24,228 bases of DNA from Fen-1308 sp035319125. Its GTDB lineage: Bacteria; Nitrospirota; Thermodesulfovibrionia; Thermodesulfovibrionales; Dissulfurispiraceae. Of this stretch, positions 7,690 to 14,794 are shown piece by piece. How positions within the stretch are numbered: the stretch's first letter is position 1; every line of letters starts with the position of its first letter. The translations under genes and the position numbers were made by a program. Below the pieces are notes generated by a model, which worked only from the letters and a program-made list of their open reading frames with translations, did not search any database and had not been told where the DNA came from. Location of the stretch: NCBI GenBank assembly GCA_035319125.1, contig DATHDG010000039.1, forward strand, positions 1 to 24,228. The letters are read 5' to 3'.

Positions 7690-8019
7690 TTAAGCTAAAA
7701 GGGTATCTATCTTTGACTTTAATTGTGGTTTTGGCACGGCACCAACTATCTGATCCACCTTCTGTCCATCCTTAAAAAAGATAATAGTCGGGATGCCCAT
7801 GATCTTGAACTTGCTGGCAATCTCGGAGTTTTCATCCGTGTTCAGCTTGCCCACCTTTATCTTGCCGGCATAATCTTTTGCCAGTTCTTCAATAGTAGGT
7901 GCAATCATTCTGCACGGTCCGCACCAGACTGCCCAAAAATCAACCATTACAACACCTTTATATTCAGTTACCTCTTTATCCCATGTTGCGCTGGTAAGAT
8001 TGACAATACCCTCTGACAT
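7690..8019 (-). CDS. trxA: Thioredoxin
   Basis: A 109-residue cytoplasmic thioredoxin with the canonical WCGPC active site (C33, C36), the buried DFWA strand before it and the cis-proline P77 (GIPT). It supplies electrons for ribonucleotide reductase, peroxiredoxins and protein disulfide reduction. The ATG at 8019 is fixed by AAAAGGAGG seven bases upstream; the reading frame is open further upstream but the extra residues are not thioredoxin-like. A strong promoter is found at 8054-8082. It is the first gene of the long minus-strand run trxA-tlpA-ffh-rpsP. The electron source, thioredoxin reductase, is not in the window. Confidence 0.95.
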   Translation of the reverse strand: MSEGIVNLTSATWDKEVTEYKGVVMVDFWAVWCGPCRMIAPTIEELAKDYAGKIKVGKLNTDENSEIASKFKIMGIPTIIFFKDGQKVDQIVGAVPKPQLKSKIDTLLA

Positions 8020-8042
8020 AAACAGCCTCCTTTTATAAATAA

Positions 8043-8082
8043 ATACTTTTAGAAGTATAATTAAACAGCTTCCTTTTGTCAA
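8043..8082 (-). promoter_or_regulatory. Promoter of trxA with overlapping palindrome
   Basis: On the minus strand TTGACA (8082-8077), a 17-base spacer and TATACT (8059-8054) form a near-consensus sigma70 promoter; the start would be near 8047. The -10 and start site are overlapped by the inverted repeat ATACTT-TTAG-AAGTAT (8043-8058), which could serve as an operator or as the first hairpin of the mRNA. Confidence 0.7.
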
Positions 8083-8091
8083 TTTATCGAG

Positions 8092-8124
8092 GCATGTTAA
8101 TGGCTTAGCCATTGGTTAGCATGC
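8092..8124. repeat. Inverted repeat in the trxA / oxidoreductase divergent region
   Basis: The centre AATGGCT-T-AGCCATT (8099-8113) is a perfect 7-base inverted repeat. It is extended outward by GCATG (8092-8096) and its complement CATGC (8120-8124), with unequal connecting segments. It lies just upstream of the trxA -35 and about 45 bases upstream of the oxidoreductase -10, so it is placed to bind a regulator of either gene. No regulator is identified. Confidence 0.4.
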
Positions 8125-8164
8125 AATTTGCATTTCCTGAAGATAGTGCTTTACTTTTCCGGCC

Positions 8165-8173
8165 TGCTAAAAT
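8165..8173 (+). promoter_or_regulatory. Extended -10 element close to the oxidoreductase start
   Basis: TGC-TAAAAT is an extended -10 match that ends 11 bases before the ATG at 8185. No -35 of quality is found 16-18 bases upstream and no Shine-Dalgarno lies before the ATG. If used, the transcript would have a leader of only about 4 bases. Confidence 0.4.
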
Positions 8174-8184
8174 ACACTGACTAT

Positions 8185-9390
8185 ATGCAATATGTGATCA
8201 TTGGAAACGGAGTAGCAGGGGTTACCGCCGCGCTAAACATCAGAAAGTTCGATGATGCGGGAGAAATAGTGGTCATAACTGACGAAGATATACCGTTTTA
8301 TAGTCGCATGCGTCTTCCCGAATACCTGTCAGACTCTGTGACCGAAACAAAGCTCATTCTGTTCAACGACACATGGTATGAGGGACACAATATCAGACTT
8401 GCTACAAACAGGCGCGTGCTTTCACTTGATGTAATAAAGAAACAGGTTATTCTTGACAACCGCACTTCAATCACCTATGACAAGTTATTGTTAGCCACGG
8501 GCGGAAGAGCATCCATGCCGCCGTTGCAAGGATCAGATTTAGCAGGCGTATTTACATTGAGAAATGTCTCAGATGCCCGAAAAATAAAGCAATATGCAAA
8601 AAATATTCGTGAGGCAATCATCTTGGGGGGAGGAGTCTTAGGTCTCGAAATTGGCAATGCCTTGCAGAAGATCAGCAAATCCGTTACTATCGTAGAATTT
8701 TTCCCGCGCCTGTTGCCAAGACAGATGGACGATGCGGGCTCACTGGTATTCAGGATGAAACTTGAATCGCTCGGTTTGCGTTTTATTCTGAACGCCAGAG
8801 CGGAGGAAGTGCTGGGCCGTGATTCGGCTGCCGGGCTTAGGCTCGGAGATAAAACCATCCTGAGTGGACAGATGCTGGTCATCAGTGCTGGGGTTACACC
8901 AAACACTTCAATATTAGCGGATTCCGGTCTGACTCTTAATAGAGGTGTCCCGGTAAACGACAGAATGGAGACAGGGTTGCCGGATATATATGCAGCCGGA
9001 GATGCAGCCGAGCACCGCAACAGGAATTACGGCATATGGCCTGCCGCGGAAAAGCAGGGTGAAGTCGCCGGCATCAACATGGCCGGTGGAAATGCTTTAT
9101 ATGAAGGAACAATACCATCCAACTCGATCACTGTAGCCGGTATAGAGGTCATATCATTCGGTGATATCGACGTTGACTGCACAATGCCATCCTTGCAATA
9201 TAAAAATGAAGAGAGCGGTATTTACAGAAAACTTGTGGTTAAGGACAACTGTGTCGCTGGATGCATTTTGTGCGGAGATATGAGCGGCAGGAAAGAGATA
9301 ATGTCCGCTATCAGAGAAAAGCAACCAATAAGCGCCGTACAACAGATTGCAGACAGTTTAAAATTGAAATGGATGCCGTCGCAAAAATAG
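8185..9390 (+). CDS. NAD(P)/FAD-dependent oxidoreductase (rubredoxin reductase / NirB N-domain type)
   Basis: The 401-residue flavoprotein has the two-dinucleotide-fold layout of class I pyridine nucleotide-disulfide-like reductases: an FAD-binding GNGVAG (7-12) at the N-terminus, LLATGG, a central NAD(P)H-binding LGGGVLG followed by EIGNAL, and the FAD motif IYAAGDAAE. No redox-active CxxxxC pair appears after the first fold, so it is more like NADH:rubredoxin oxidoreductases and the N-terminal part of nitrite reductase NirB than like disulfide reductases. The electron acceptor is unknown; no rubredoxin or nitrite reductase gene is adjacent. The ATG at 8185 starts directly at the fold; upstream in-frame codons do not fit. 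There is no Shine-Dalgarno. It overlaps the next gene by 22 bases. Confidence 0.85.
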   Translation: MQYVIIGNGVAGVTAALNIRKFDDAGEIVVITDEDIPFYSRMRLPEYLSDSVTETKLILFNDTWYEGHNIRLATNRRVLSLDVIKKQVILDNRTSITYDKLLLATGGRASMPPLQGSDLAGVFTLRNVSDARKIKQYAKNIREAIILGGGVLGLEIGNALQKISKSVTIVEFFPRLLPRQMDDAGSLVFRMKLESLGLRFILNARAEEVLGRDSAAGLRLGDKTILSGQMLVISAGVTPNTSILADSGLTLNRGVPVNDRMETGLPDIYAAGDAAEHRNRNYGIWPAAEKQGEVAGINMAGGNALYEGTIPSNSITVAGIEVISFGDIDVDCTMPSLQYKNEESGIYRKLVVKDNCVAGCILCGDMSGRKEIMSAIREKQPISAVQQIADSLKLKWMPSQK

Positions 9391-9737
9391 CTGAAGAGCG
9401 AATCAAACAGGCAATAGCTGCCGGCGAATTCTCCAACCTTTCAGGCGCCGGCAAACCGATTGTTTTCGAGGACGAGACCTGGATTCCGGAAGAGCTGCGC
9501 CTCGCCTACAGATTTCTGAAGAACGCAGGCTGTATCCCACCTGAACTCGAACTAAGAAATGAGATCGTTACTTTGAGGGATCTGATAGAGACCATCGACG
9601 ACGATAAGGAGAAGATCAGGCGGCTGCGTGAGCTGAATTTCAAGATAGTGAAGTTTAACATGCTCAGGGAACGGCCCCTCAATCTGGAGGCGTTTCCTGA
9701 CTACGAGCAGATGCTGTTCGAAAAGAAGGGCAGGTAA
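9369..9737 (+). CDS. DUF1992 (DnaJ-homologue subfamily C member 28 type) protein
   Basis: The 122-residue protein matches the DUF1992 pattern: AEERIKQAIAAGEFSNLSG followed by GKPI, then WIPEELRLAYRFLKNAG, LELRNEI and a charged helical C-terminus ending in a LRERPLNLEAFPDYEQMLFEK segment. The family occurs in bacteria and, fused to other parts, in eukaryotic DNAJC28; its biochemical role is not established. The ATG at 9369 lies inside the oxidoreductase gene in another frame, so the two are probably co-translated. An open frame reaches further upstream but the domain begins at this ATG. The stop codon TAA (9735-9737) sits in the loop of a terminator hairpin. Confidence 0.85.
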   Translation: MDAVAKIAEERIKQAIAAGEFSNLSGAGKPIVFEDETWIPEELRLAYRFLKNAGCIPPELELRNEIVTLRDLIETIDDDKEKIRRLRELNFKIVKFNMLRERPLNLEAFPDYEQMLFEKKGR

Positions 9738-9750
9738 CCCTGCCCTTTCA
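9726..9750. terminator. Bidirectional terminator with a stop codon in its loop
   Basis: AAGGGCAGG (9726-9734) and CCTGCCCTT (9739-9747) form a perfect 9-base stem with loop TAAC; the TAA is the stop codon of the DUF1992 gene. TTT follows on the plus strand, then ATTTTATT further on, while the minus strand reads into TTCTTTT, so it may end both the plus-strand operon and the convergent minus-strand gene. Confidence 0.75.
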
Positions 9751-9799
9751 AGATTTTATTCCAGTCTATTTTCCGTACGATCTTTTCAATACATGACGA

Positions 9800-10261
9800 T
9801 TATTTGTTAGCATCAGCAGGGATATCTTTGTCGTCTACAGTTTTGCTCACCCGTTGCAATTTGATGTCACTGTTAGCTCTTGATAGAGCGCCGGCCTTCC
9901 TGCCTGAATAGTTGCCTTCAATAAAGGATTCAGCCTTGCCATTGGTAAATAATTCTATTTCAAATTCCGACCATTCGTTAGACATGTATATCTTGCCTTT
10001 TTCGATCTTGTCGATAGTGACAACCCATTGGGTAATAGGATCGGTTCCAACTGCACCGCGCGTGACGAGTGCTTTGTTGCCCTTGAATTTCATCTCAAAC
10101 GGCCCTGAAAATCTCTTGCTTGAAGTTCTTTCAAATTTCCCTTCCCATTTGCCTTGCAGCATTTCAACCGTAGGATTGTCAACCTTCTTCAGATCAGATG
10201 CAAAGCAAAACTAAGCCACAAAAAAAATACAACAAACGAGTAAAACGATTACTTTTTTCAT
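9800..10261 (-). pseudogene. Small secreted protein of unknown function, signal peptide interrupted by an amber codon
   Basis: Reading from the ATG at 10261, which follows GAGGTGAGGGC, gives MKKVIVLLVCCIFFVA, then TAG (10213-10211), then FCFASDLKK and an uninterrupted frame to 9800. Without the TAG this is a 153-residue protein with a normal signal peptide (basic start, hydrophobic core, probable cleavage after CFA). The mature part contains GKWEGKFERTSSKRFSGPF and GKIYMSNEWSEFEIEL, probably beta-rich; I do not recognise a family. The downstream ATG at 10162 would give a 120-residue protein, but it has no ribosome site and no signal. A single-base change (for example TTG to TAG) would explain it; sequencing error, a recent mutation or read-through are all possible. 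It follows the VWA gene by 58 bases on the same strand. Confidence 0.7.
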
Positions 10262-10282
10262 GCCCTCACCTCTCGATTTAAT

Positions 10283-10300
10283 CCGGAATATGCATTCCGG
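10283..10300 (-). terminator. Hairpin after the VWA gene
   Basis: CCGGAAT (10283-10289) and ATTCCGG (10294-10300) form a 7-base stem with loop ATGC, located between the VWA gene and the small secreted gene. On the minus strand it is followed by ATTAAATC, not a true U-run, so termination would be weak; it may instead be an mRNA stability element. Confidence 0.35.
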
Positions 10301-10319
10301 GTCCTTGTGTCATTAATCT

Positions 10320-12548
10320 CTACACTTCCGGTTGCTGCTGTTTCTGGGATTGCTGGTACAGGATCATATACTCTTTTTCGATGTCCTCATGCTGCTTTTC
10401 GAGATCTTGCAGTTGTCTGACTTTGGCTGCAAGCTGTTCCTCAGTCTCCTTCAATTTCACCTCAAGCTCAGCTATTCTTGCCGAAGCTTCCGGAGAATCA
10501 GCCATCCGGGCAAATTTGATATTGTCTTCTCCTGACATCAGCCTGCTCAGTTCATCTTCCCATTGCTGGAACTTTTCAGAAAGACGGTTTTCCTCTTTTT
10601 CGAAAACCAGTATATACGAAACCAGTTCGCTTGCATCGTCTTCCAATGCAGCTAAGGGTTCATCGAATTCTTTCGCTATACCGTGCGATTCCGCAATAGA
10701 TCTAGCTTTATCCTGCATAAGCCGATTTCTTGCCTGAAGTGCGCTGAGCCTGATGCGTGCATTTTCAAATGTGTCCTTTACAAACATAAGCTCAGCAATT
10801 TTATTCTTCTGGAATTCGATAATATCAAGCAGTCTTTCAATACGCGACAAATCGGCTTGTGGCCCTTCTTTATCGATTTCCGTTGAGACTTCGGATGCTG
10901 AAAGAACAGGTGGCATTTCATTATTGGCAGCAGGTGCAGTCTCTGTCGCAATATCCCTATCCTGATTTTCTGAAGTAATATCCTGTGAAGTCGTCACATC
11001 GCCGGCGACCACCTCTGCATTCGGAATAGGTTTAGCAGCGGTAACTTCATCCTGAGAGATACTAGCCTTACTGTGAGAACTGTCGTAAAGCTTCCGATAT
11101 TTTCTGGCTGTCAACAAAAGATATATCAGGACTGCCATCAGCAGAATTGTAACCGCAGCTAATATAAGGGCAACTATACGCCAGTCCACGATATATTCTG
11201 CTTCATCAGAATGTTTAATCGTCTCATGCGTCTGTGACGCCGGTTCCGCAGAAGGCATGGGCTCCACGGCTTTAAAAAGAATATCTTTAGTGCGATTGAA
11301 GGTTTTGCCTTCAACAGACAGTCGCACAGTATAATTACCGCCTTGATTTATGTTCAGGGATGTAGAGTATACTCCAGCATCGGCGCCTTCCCTGGCAGAA
11401 AGCGGTATTTTCAGTCCTCTGCCATCTGGTCCAATAATCTCGGCTGAAAAGACTATCTGTGACAGAATTCCATTATCGGTTATCCGTTTATCTTCTTTTT
11501 CTAGCCAGGCATCGATGACCGCCTTGTCTCCAATATTTAGCGTATTGCGATCGAAAGAGCTCTTCAGCTTGAGATCGGTAAGAACGAAGATCTTATTGCC
11601 TTCCTGACTGCTAAGCTGTACTTTCCACTTTCCGGCAACCGGCTCCTGGACGGTGATCATATCAAAAACGTTAGAGCTATACCACTGAACATTGCGCCCT
11701 GGGTTGCCCTGCGCAATCTTAGTGCCGGTTGGATCGAAGAGCAGCGTTGCAGTCCCCGGCTTTTTTGTAATAAGGAGCACAGCTTCTTTAACATCTTTGT
11801 CTATATTAAAAGAATCTCCTTCCAGCGCCACCGAATCCGGCGATTTGATCTTTTCAAATAGAGAAGCGAACATAAGATGAATGTCTTTGTCAGCTGCGGC
11901 ATATCTGAAAAAGCCACCTGTTTTTTCAGCCATGTCAGATAGCATCTCCTTGTCAGAGAGTTCAGAGAATGCTATAGAGAAAAGCTTTATCCCCATGCCC
12001 TTAATTTCAGGCAGCAGACGCATGAGCTCTGCAAGCGAAGCCTTTTCCTTTTCAGAATCTCCGAGATCAAGCTTGCCGTCAGACATTATGATAAGATAAC
12101 GGTTTTTTCTCTTTGAAGTTGCTAGTTCACTGACACCTTGTTTAACAGCTCCTGTGATATCGGTAGTTAGCTCTCTAGAGGTTATCTTGCCAATAGCTTT
12201 AATAAAGTCAGCGCGATTTTTCCCGGAATTTTGGGTAAGTGTAATAAGAGTCTTTGCAGAATCTCCAAAACTCATTACTCCCACGCGATCATCTGCTCCG
12301 AGAAGAGAGATAAAAAGACGGGCCGCATCCTTACGGTAATTGTTAGGATCGGTTTTCTTCATGCTTCCGGAACTGTCCATAAGAAGCACGATATCAGCTC
12401 CAGTATCCTGAGGCTGACGCGATTCCGTTGAGGCAGTATTCGCCTCGGAAGGCGCCACTTTTGCTCCTCTTTCCGGTTCAGCGGAACTGATAACCGACAT
12501 GAGGATGAAGAATGCAGCAATTGTAAAAATCGATCGACCGTTCTTCAA
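10320..12548 (-). CDS. VWA-domain protein with one membrane helix and cytoplasmic coiled coil
   Basis: The 742-residue protein has a signal peptide (about 1-23), a von Willebrand factor A domain (about 51-235) with the metal site DxSxS at D58, S60, S62 plus T129/D130 and D157 (IIMSDGK), a beta-rich region of Ig-like character (about 240-430), one membrane helix (457-480) followed by basic ARKYRK, an acidic Ser/Thr/Ala-rich linker (490-566), and long coiled coils (about 567-670 and 687-738). This places the VWA part outside the inner membrane and the coiled coil in the cytoplasm. VWA domains bind protein partners through the metal ion. The partner is unknown. The start is TTG at 12548, after GGGG at suitable distance. 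A small secreted protein follows. It resembles Bat-type proteins only in the VWA part. Confidence 0.8.
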   Translation of the reverse strand: MKNGRSIFTIAAFFILMSVISSAEPERGAKVAPSEANTASTESRQPQDTGADIVLLMDSSGSMKKTDPNNYRKDAARLFISLLGADDRVGVMSFGDSAKTLITLTQNSGKNRADFIKAIGKITSRELTTDITGAVKQGVSELATSKRKNRYLIIMSDGKLDLGDSEKEKASLAELMRLLPEIKGMGIKLFSIAFSELSDKEMLSDMAEKTGGFFRYAAADKDIHLMFASLFEKIKSPDSVALEGDSFNIDKDVKEAVLLITKKPGTATLLFDPTGTKIAQGNPGRNVQWYSSNVFDMITVQEPVAGKWKVQLSSQEGNKIFVLTDLKLKSSFDRNTLNIGDKAVIDAWLEKEDKRITDNGILSQIVFSAEIIGPDGRGLKIPLSAREGADAGVYSTSLNINQGGNYTVRLSVEGKTFNRTKDILFKAVEPMPSAEPASQTHETIKHSDEAEYIVDWRIVALILAAVTILLMAVLIYLLLTARKYRKLYDSSHSKASISQDEVTAAKPIPNAEVVAGDVTTSQDITSENQDRDIATETAPAANNEMPPVLSASEVSTEIDKEGPQADLSRIERLLDIIEFQKNKIAELMFVKDTFENARIRLSALQARNRLMQDKARSIAESHGIAKEFDEPLAALEDDASELVSYILVFEKEENRLSEKFQQWEDELSRLMSGEDNIKFARMADSPEASARIAELEVKLKETEEQLAAKVRQLQDLEKQHEDIEKEYMILYQQSQKQQQPEV

Positions 12549-12606
12549 AAGCCAGGCCCCTATGCTGAAGCATTAGTCTCGAATTAAGTATACAATAAAA
12601 ATAGGT

Positions 12607-12612
12607 TAAAAT
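12607..12612 (+). promoter_or_regulatory. -10-like element directly before dinG
   Basis: TAAAAT ends five bases before the ATG at 12618. No convincing -35 is found and the only purine-rich triplet (AGG at 12603) is too far from the ATG for a normal Shine-Dalgarno. If used, the message would start at or next to the ATG. Confidence 0.3.
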
Positions 12613-12617
12613 AGACG

Positions 12618-14495
12618 ATGTCTGTCTCATCTCTTGCCACAGCTTCTACTGAGTTCCTCGAACTGATGGTAGCTGACGCCATGGACCGCTACGAACCACG
12701 TCTGTCACAAATAGCGATGACAGAAGCATGCGCACGATTCATCGAAAACGGTGGACTGCTCATGGCTGAGGCCGGAACAGGCACCGGCAAAACCTTTGCC
12801 TATCTCATACCAATAATCATATCCGGCAAAAAGGCCGTCGTATCCACTCGCACAATAAATCTGCAGGAACAGCTCGCCCACAAAGACTTGAAGTTCCTCT
12901 CTTCGCTTACCGAGTTCGACTATGCTGTCGCTAAAGGTCGGAGCAACTATCTTTGCCTAAGGAGACTCAATGCATTCCGAGCTGAAACTGATGAGGAAGA
13001 GCAGGATTATAGAGCAGTGCTGCAATGGTCATCCGAAACCTCTACCGGCGATGTCGAGGATTTTGGCAAAATAAGGTTTTCGACATGGGATCGGATAGCA
13101 TCAGACCCGGACGCGTGCAAGTGGAAAAAATGCAGACATTATGGCCAGTGTTTTTATTTTTCAGCACGAAGAAGTTGGGCATCAGCCCAGATAATCATCG
13201 CAAATCATTCACTGGTCGGAGTCAATGCAATGCTTCCGGATGATTTAAAACTATTCCCTGAAACAGAAATTCTTGTAGTCGACGAGGGCCATTCACTCGA
13301 TCACGCGGTGACTGATCAGATTGGGTTGAACATATCGAATCGGGTTTTTGATTATATCTTAAACAAGCTGCTGAAAGTCAGCGACAAAGGAACATACAAG
13401 GGGTTGCTTTCTCAGTCTCCAAACCTATTCCCGGCAGTTGAATCGCTAAGAAGCGATGCAGAGCTTTTGTGGATCCTGCTCAGAAGGGCACACGTTGATG
13501 GTGAAATTATCAAAGGGACTTTCGAGCTGAAAGAACCTTTGATAAAGCTTGCAGATGCCATATTGGAGCTTGTTGAAAGTATGAGAGATACTACCACTGG
13601 TTTATTCGAAGAAGATGACGAACTGGAGCTTAAGGCTTCCATGCTAAAGTTGAAGGCGCTCGCAGCTTCCATCGAACAGTTCCCGGAAGAAGTGCCTCAT
13701 ACTGTACGGTGGATTGAAATCGGAGAGAAGAGGACAGCTCTAAGGATGTCGCCGATCTATCCGCGTGACTTTATCACCCAGAACATACTACCTATGCATG
13801 AATCAGTTATAGTCACCTCAGCTACGCTCTCCGTATCCGGAGATTTCAGATTTTACGAATATATATTGGGACTGGAGCCCGCTGAAAAAGTGATGTTTCC
13901 ATCGCCTTTCAATATTGAACAGCAGGTCGAAGTTGACATTAAGTTTGGCATAGATCTACGGAACGATCCAGGAAGTTTGATAAAGCTGGCTGCTGCAATA
14001 GCTGACGAGGCAGCGAGAAAAGAAGGTGGTATGCTTGTCCTCTTCACATCCAAAGATGTAATGAGAAAAACATGGGATCTGACAGCCTCAGAACTGCAAT
14101 CGCTCGGTCTTAATCCTATGATGCAGGGAGAGCACGTACAAAAGCGTACAATGCTCGAAATTATGCGTGAAAGCAGCAATGCTGTTATCTTTGGCCTTGA
14201 CTCATTCTGGGAAGGAGTCGATATCAGCGGAGACGCGCTAAGGTCGCTGATAATAACTAAACTTCCATTCGAGGTGCCAACCGAGCCCATAACATATGCC
14301 CGTACAAGAAATATAGAACAGAAAGGTGGAAATCCCTTTTATGAATACTCGCTGCCTCGTGCTATAATTAAATTTAGGCAGGGATTCGGCAGACTGATTA
14401 GGTCAAAGTCAGATATCGGCAGGGTTGTCATTTGCGATGAGCGCATAGAAACAAAACGTTATGGCAAGAAGTTTCTTCAGAGTATTTATTGCTAG
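12618..14495 (+). CDS. DinG/XPD-family iron-sulfur DNA helicase
   Basis: A 625-residue superfamily 2 helicase with Walker A AEAGTGTGKT (50-59), STRTINLQEQL, DEAH-box variant VVDEGHSLDHA (DEGH 222-225), VTSATLS, and the C-terminal motif FRQGFGRLIRS. Four cysteines, C113, C167, C172 and C178, lie in the place of the 4Fe-4S cluster of DinG and XPD. Such enzymes unwind DNA 5' to 3' and act on R-loops, forks and G-quadruplexes in repair. There is no N-terminal exonuclease domain as in the Gram-positive DinG. The ATG at 12618 has no clear Shine-Dalgarno. It is divergent from the VWA gene (69 bases between). The exact subfamily (DinG or YoaA) is not decided, so I give no symbol. Confidence 0.9.
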   Translation: MSVSSLATASTEFLELMVADAMDRYEPRLSQIAMTEACARFIENGGLLMAEAGTGTGKTFAYLIPIIISGKKAVVSTRTINLQEQLAHKDLKFLSSLTEFDYAVAKGRSNYLCLRRLNAFRAETDEEEQDYRAVLQWSSETSTGDVEDFGKIRFSTWDRIASDPDACKWKKCRHYGQCFYFSARRSWASAQIIIANHSLVGVNAMLPDDLKLFPETEILVVDEGHSLDHAVTDQIGLNISNRVFDYILNKLLKVSDKGTYKGLLSQSPNLFPAVESLRSDAELLWILLRRAHVDGEIIKGTFELKEPLIKLADAILELVESMRDTTTGLFEEDDELELKASMLKLKALAASIEQFPEEVPHTVRWIEIGEKRTALRMSPIYPRDFITQNILPMHESVIVTSATLSVSGDFRFYEYILGLEPAEKVMFPSPFNIEQQVEVDIKFGIDLRNDPGSLIKLAAAIADEAARKEGGMLVLFTSKDVMRKTWDLTASELQSLGLNPMMQGEHVQKRTMLEIMRESSNAVIFGLDSFWEGVDISGDALRSLIITKLPFEVPTEPITYARTRNIEQKGGNPFYEYSLPRAIIKFRQGFGRLIRSKSDIGRVVICDERIETKRYGKKFLQSIYC

Positions 14496-14516
14496 CACAA
14501 AACCCGTCTAATGCAA

Positions 14517-14548
14517 GGCTGCATTATTTGGCAGGCTGAGCTTTTTTT
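14517..14548 (+). terminator. Possible terminator after the helicase gene
   Basis: GGCTGC (14517-14522) pairs imperfectly, with one bulge, with GCAGGCT (14531-14537), and seven T residues follow at 14542-14548. The stem is short, so efficiency is doubtful. Confidence 0.4.
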
Positions 14549-14695
14549 GCTCTGATTCATGTTCTTTCATAATCTTTTCGCTCTATATTAATATTAATGT
14601 GATATCCTGCGAAGAAGAAGGTTCGCCGCGATTTTCTGTGCGAGATTACGTCAGTGCACGATGCCCATTAAGCAGGGCTCTTTAGCCGATTAATC

Positions 14696-14724
14696 TTGTC
14701 ATGTAATTGTGCGATAACTATATC
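14696..14724 (+). promoter_or_regulatory. Candidate promoter of the metallophosphoesterase gene
   Basis: TTGTCA (14696-14701), a 17-base spacer and TATATC (14719-14724) match the sigma70 consensus at 5 and 4 of 6 positions. The start would be about 65 bases before the ATG at 14795. Confidence 0.4.
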
Positions 14725-14794
14725 AGACGGTACAGTTAATTTTTCTATCATCAGTAGCATGCTGCAGCAAGGCATATGTTTAATGGAGAGCAAT

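Larger units (their letters stand above)
14496..14794. other. Intergenic region between the helicase and the metallophosphoesterase
   Basis: No gene is seen in these 299 bases. They hold an imperfect hairpin with a T-run after the helicase gene (14517-14548), a perfect 12-base palindrome ATTAATATTAAT (14587-14598), a small hairpin GCGAA/TTCGC (14609-14626) and a candidate promoter (14696-14724). An open frame extends upstream of the phosphoesterase start to 14696 but its residues are not signal-peptide-like. Confidence 0.6.

Noticed and set aside
8020..8112. N-terminal extension of thioredoxin to an upstream start
   Set aside because: A strong Shine-Dalgarno and a promoter lie inside this stretch; the -10 and -35 at 8054-8082 would be in coding sequence.
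10211..10213. Pyrrolysine or other programmed amber recoding
   Set aside because: The codon is in a signal peptide, where pyrrolysine has no reason to be; no downstream recoding element or suppressor tRNA is seen. Mutation or sequencing error is simpler.
14600..14660. Possible tRNA or small RNA suggested by GGTTCGCC in the helicase-phosphoesterase gap
   Set aside because: No acceptor stem, D arm or anticodon arm can be folded around it.
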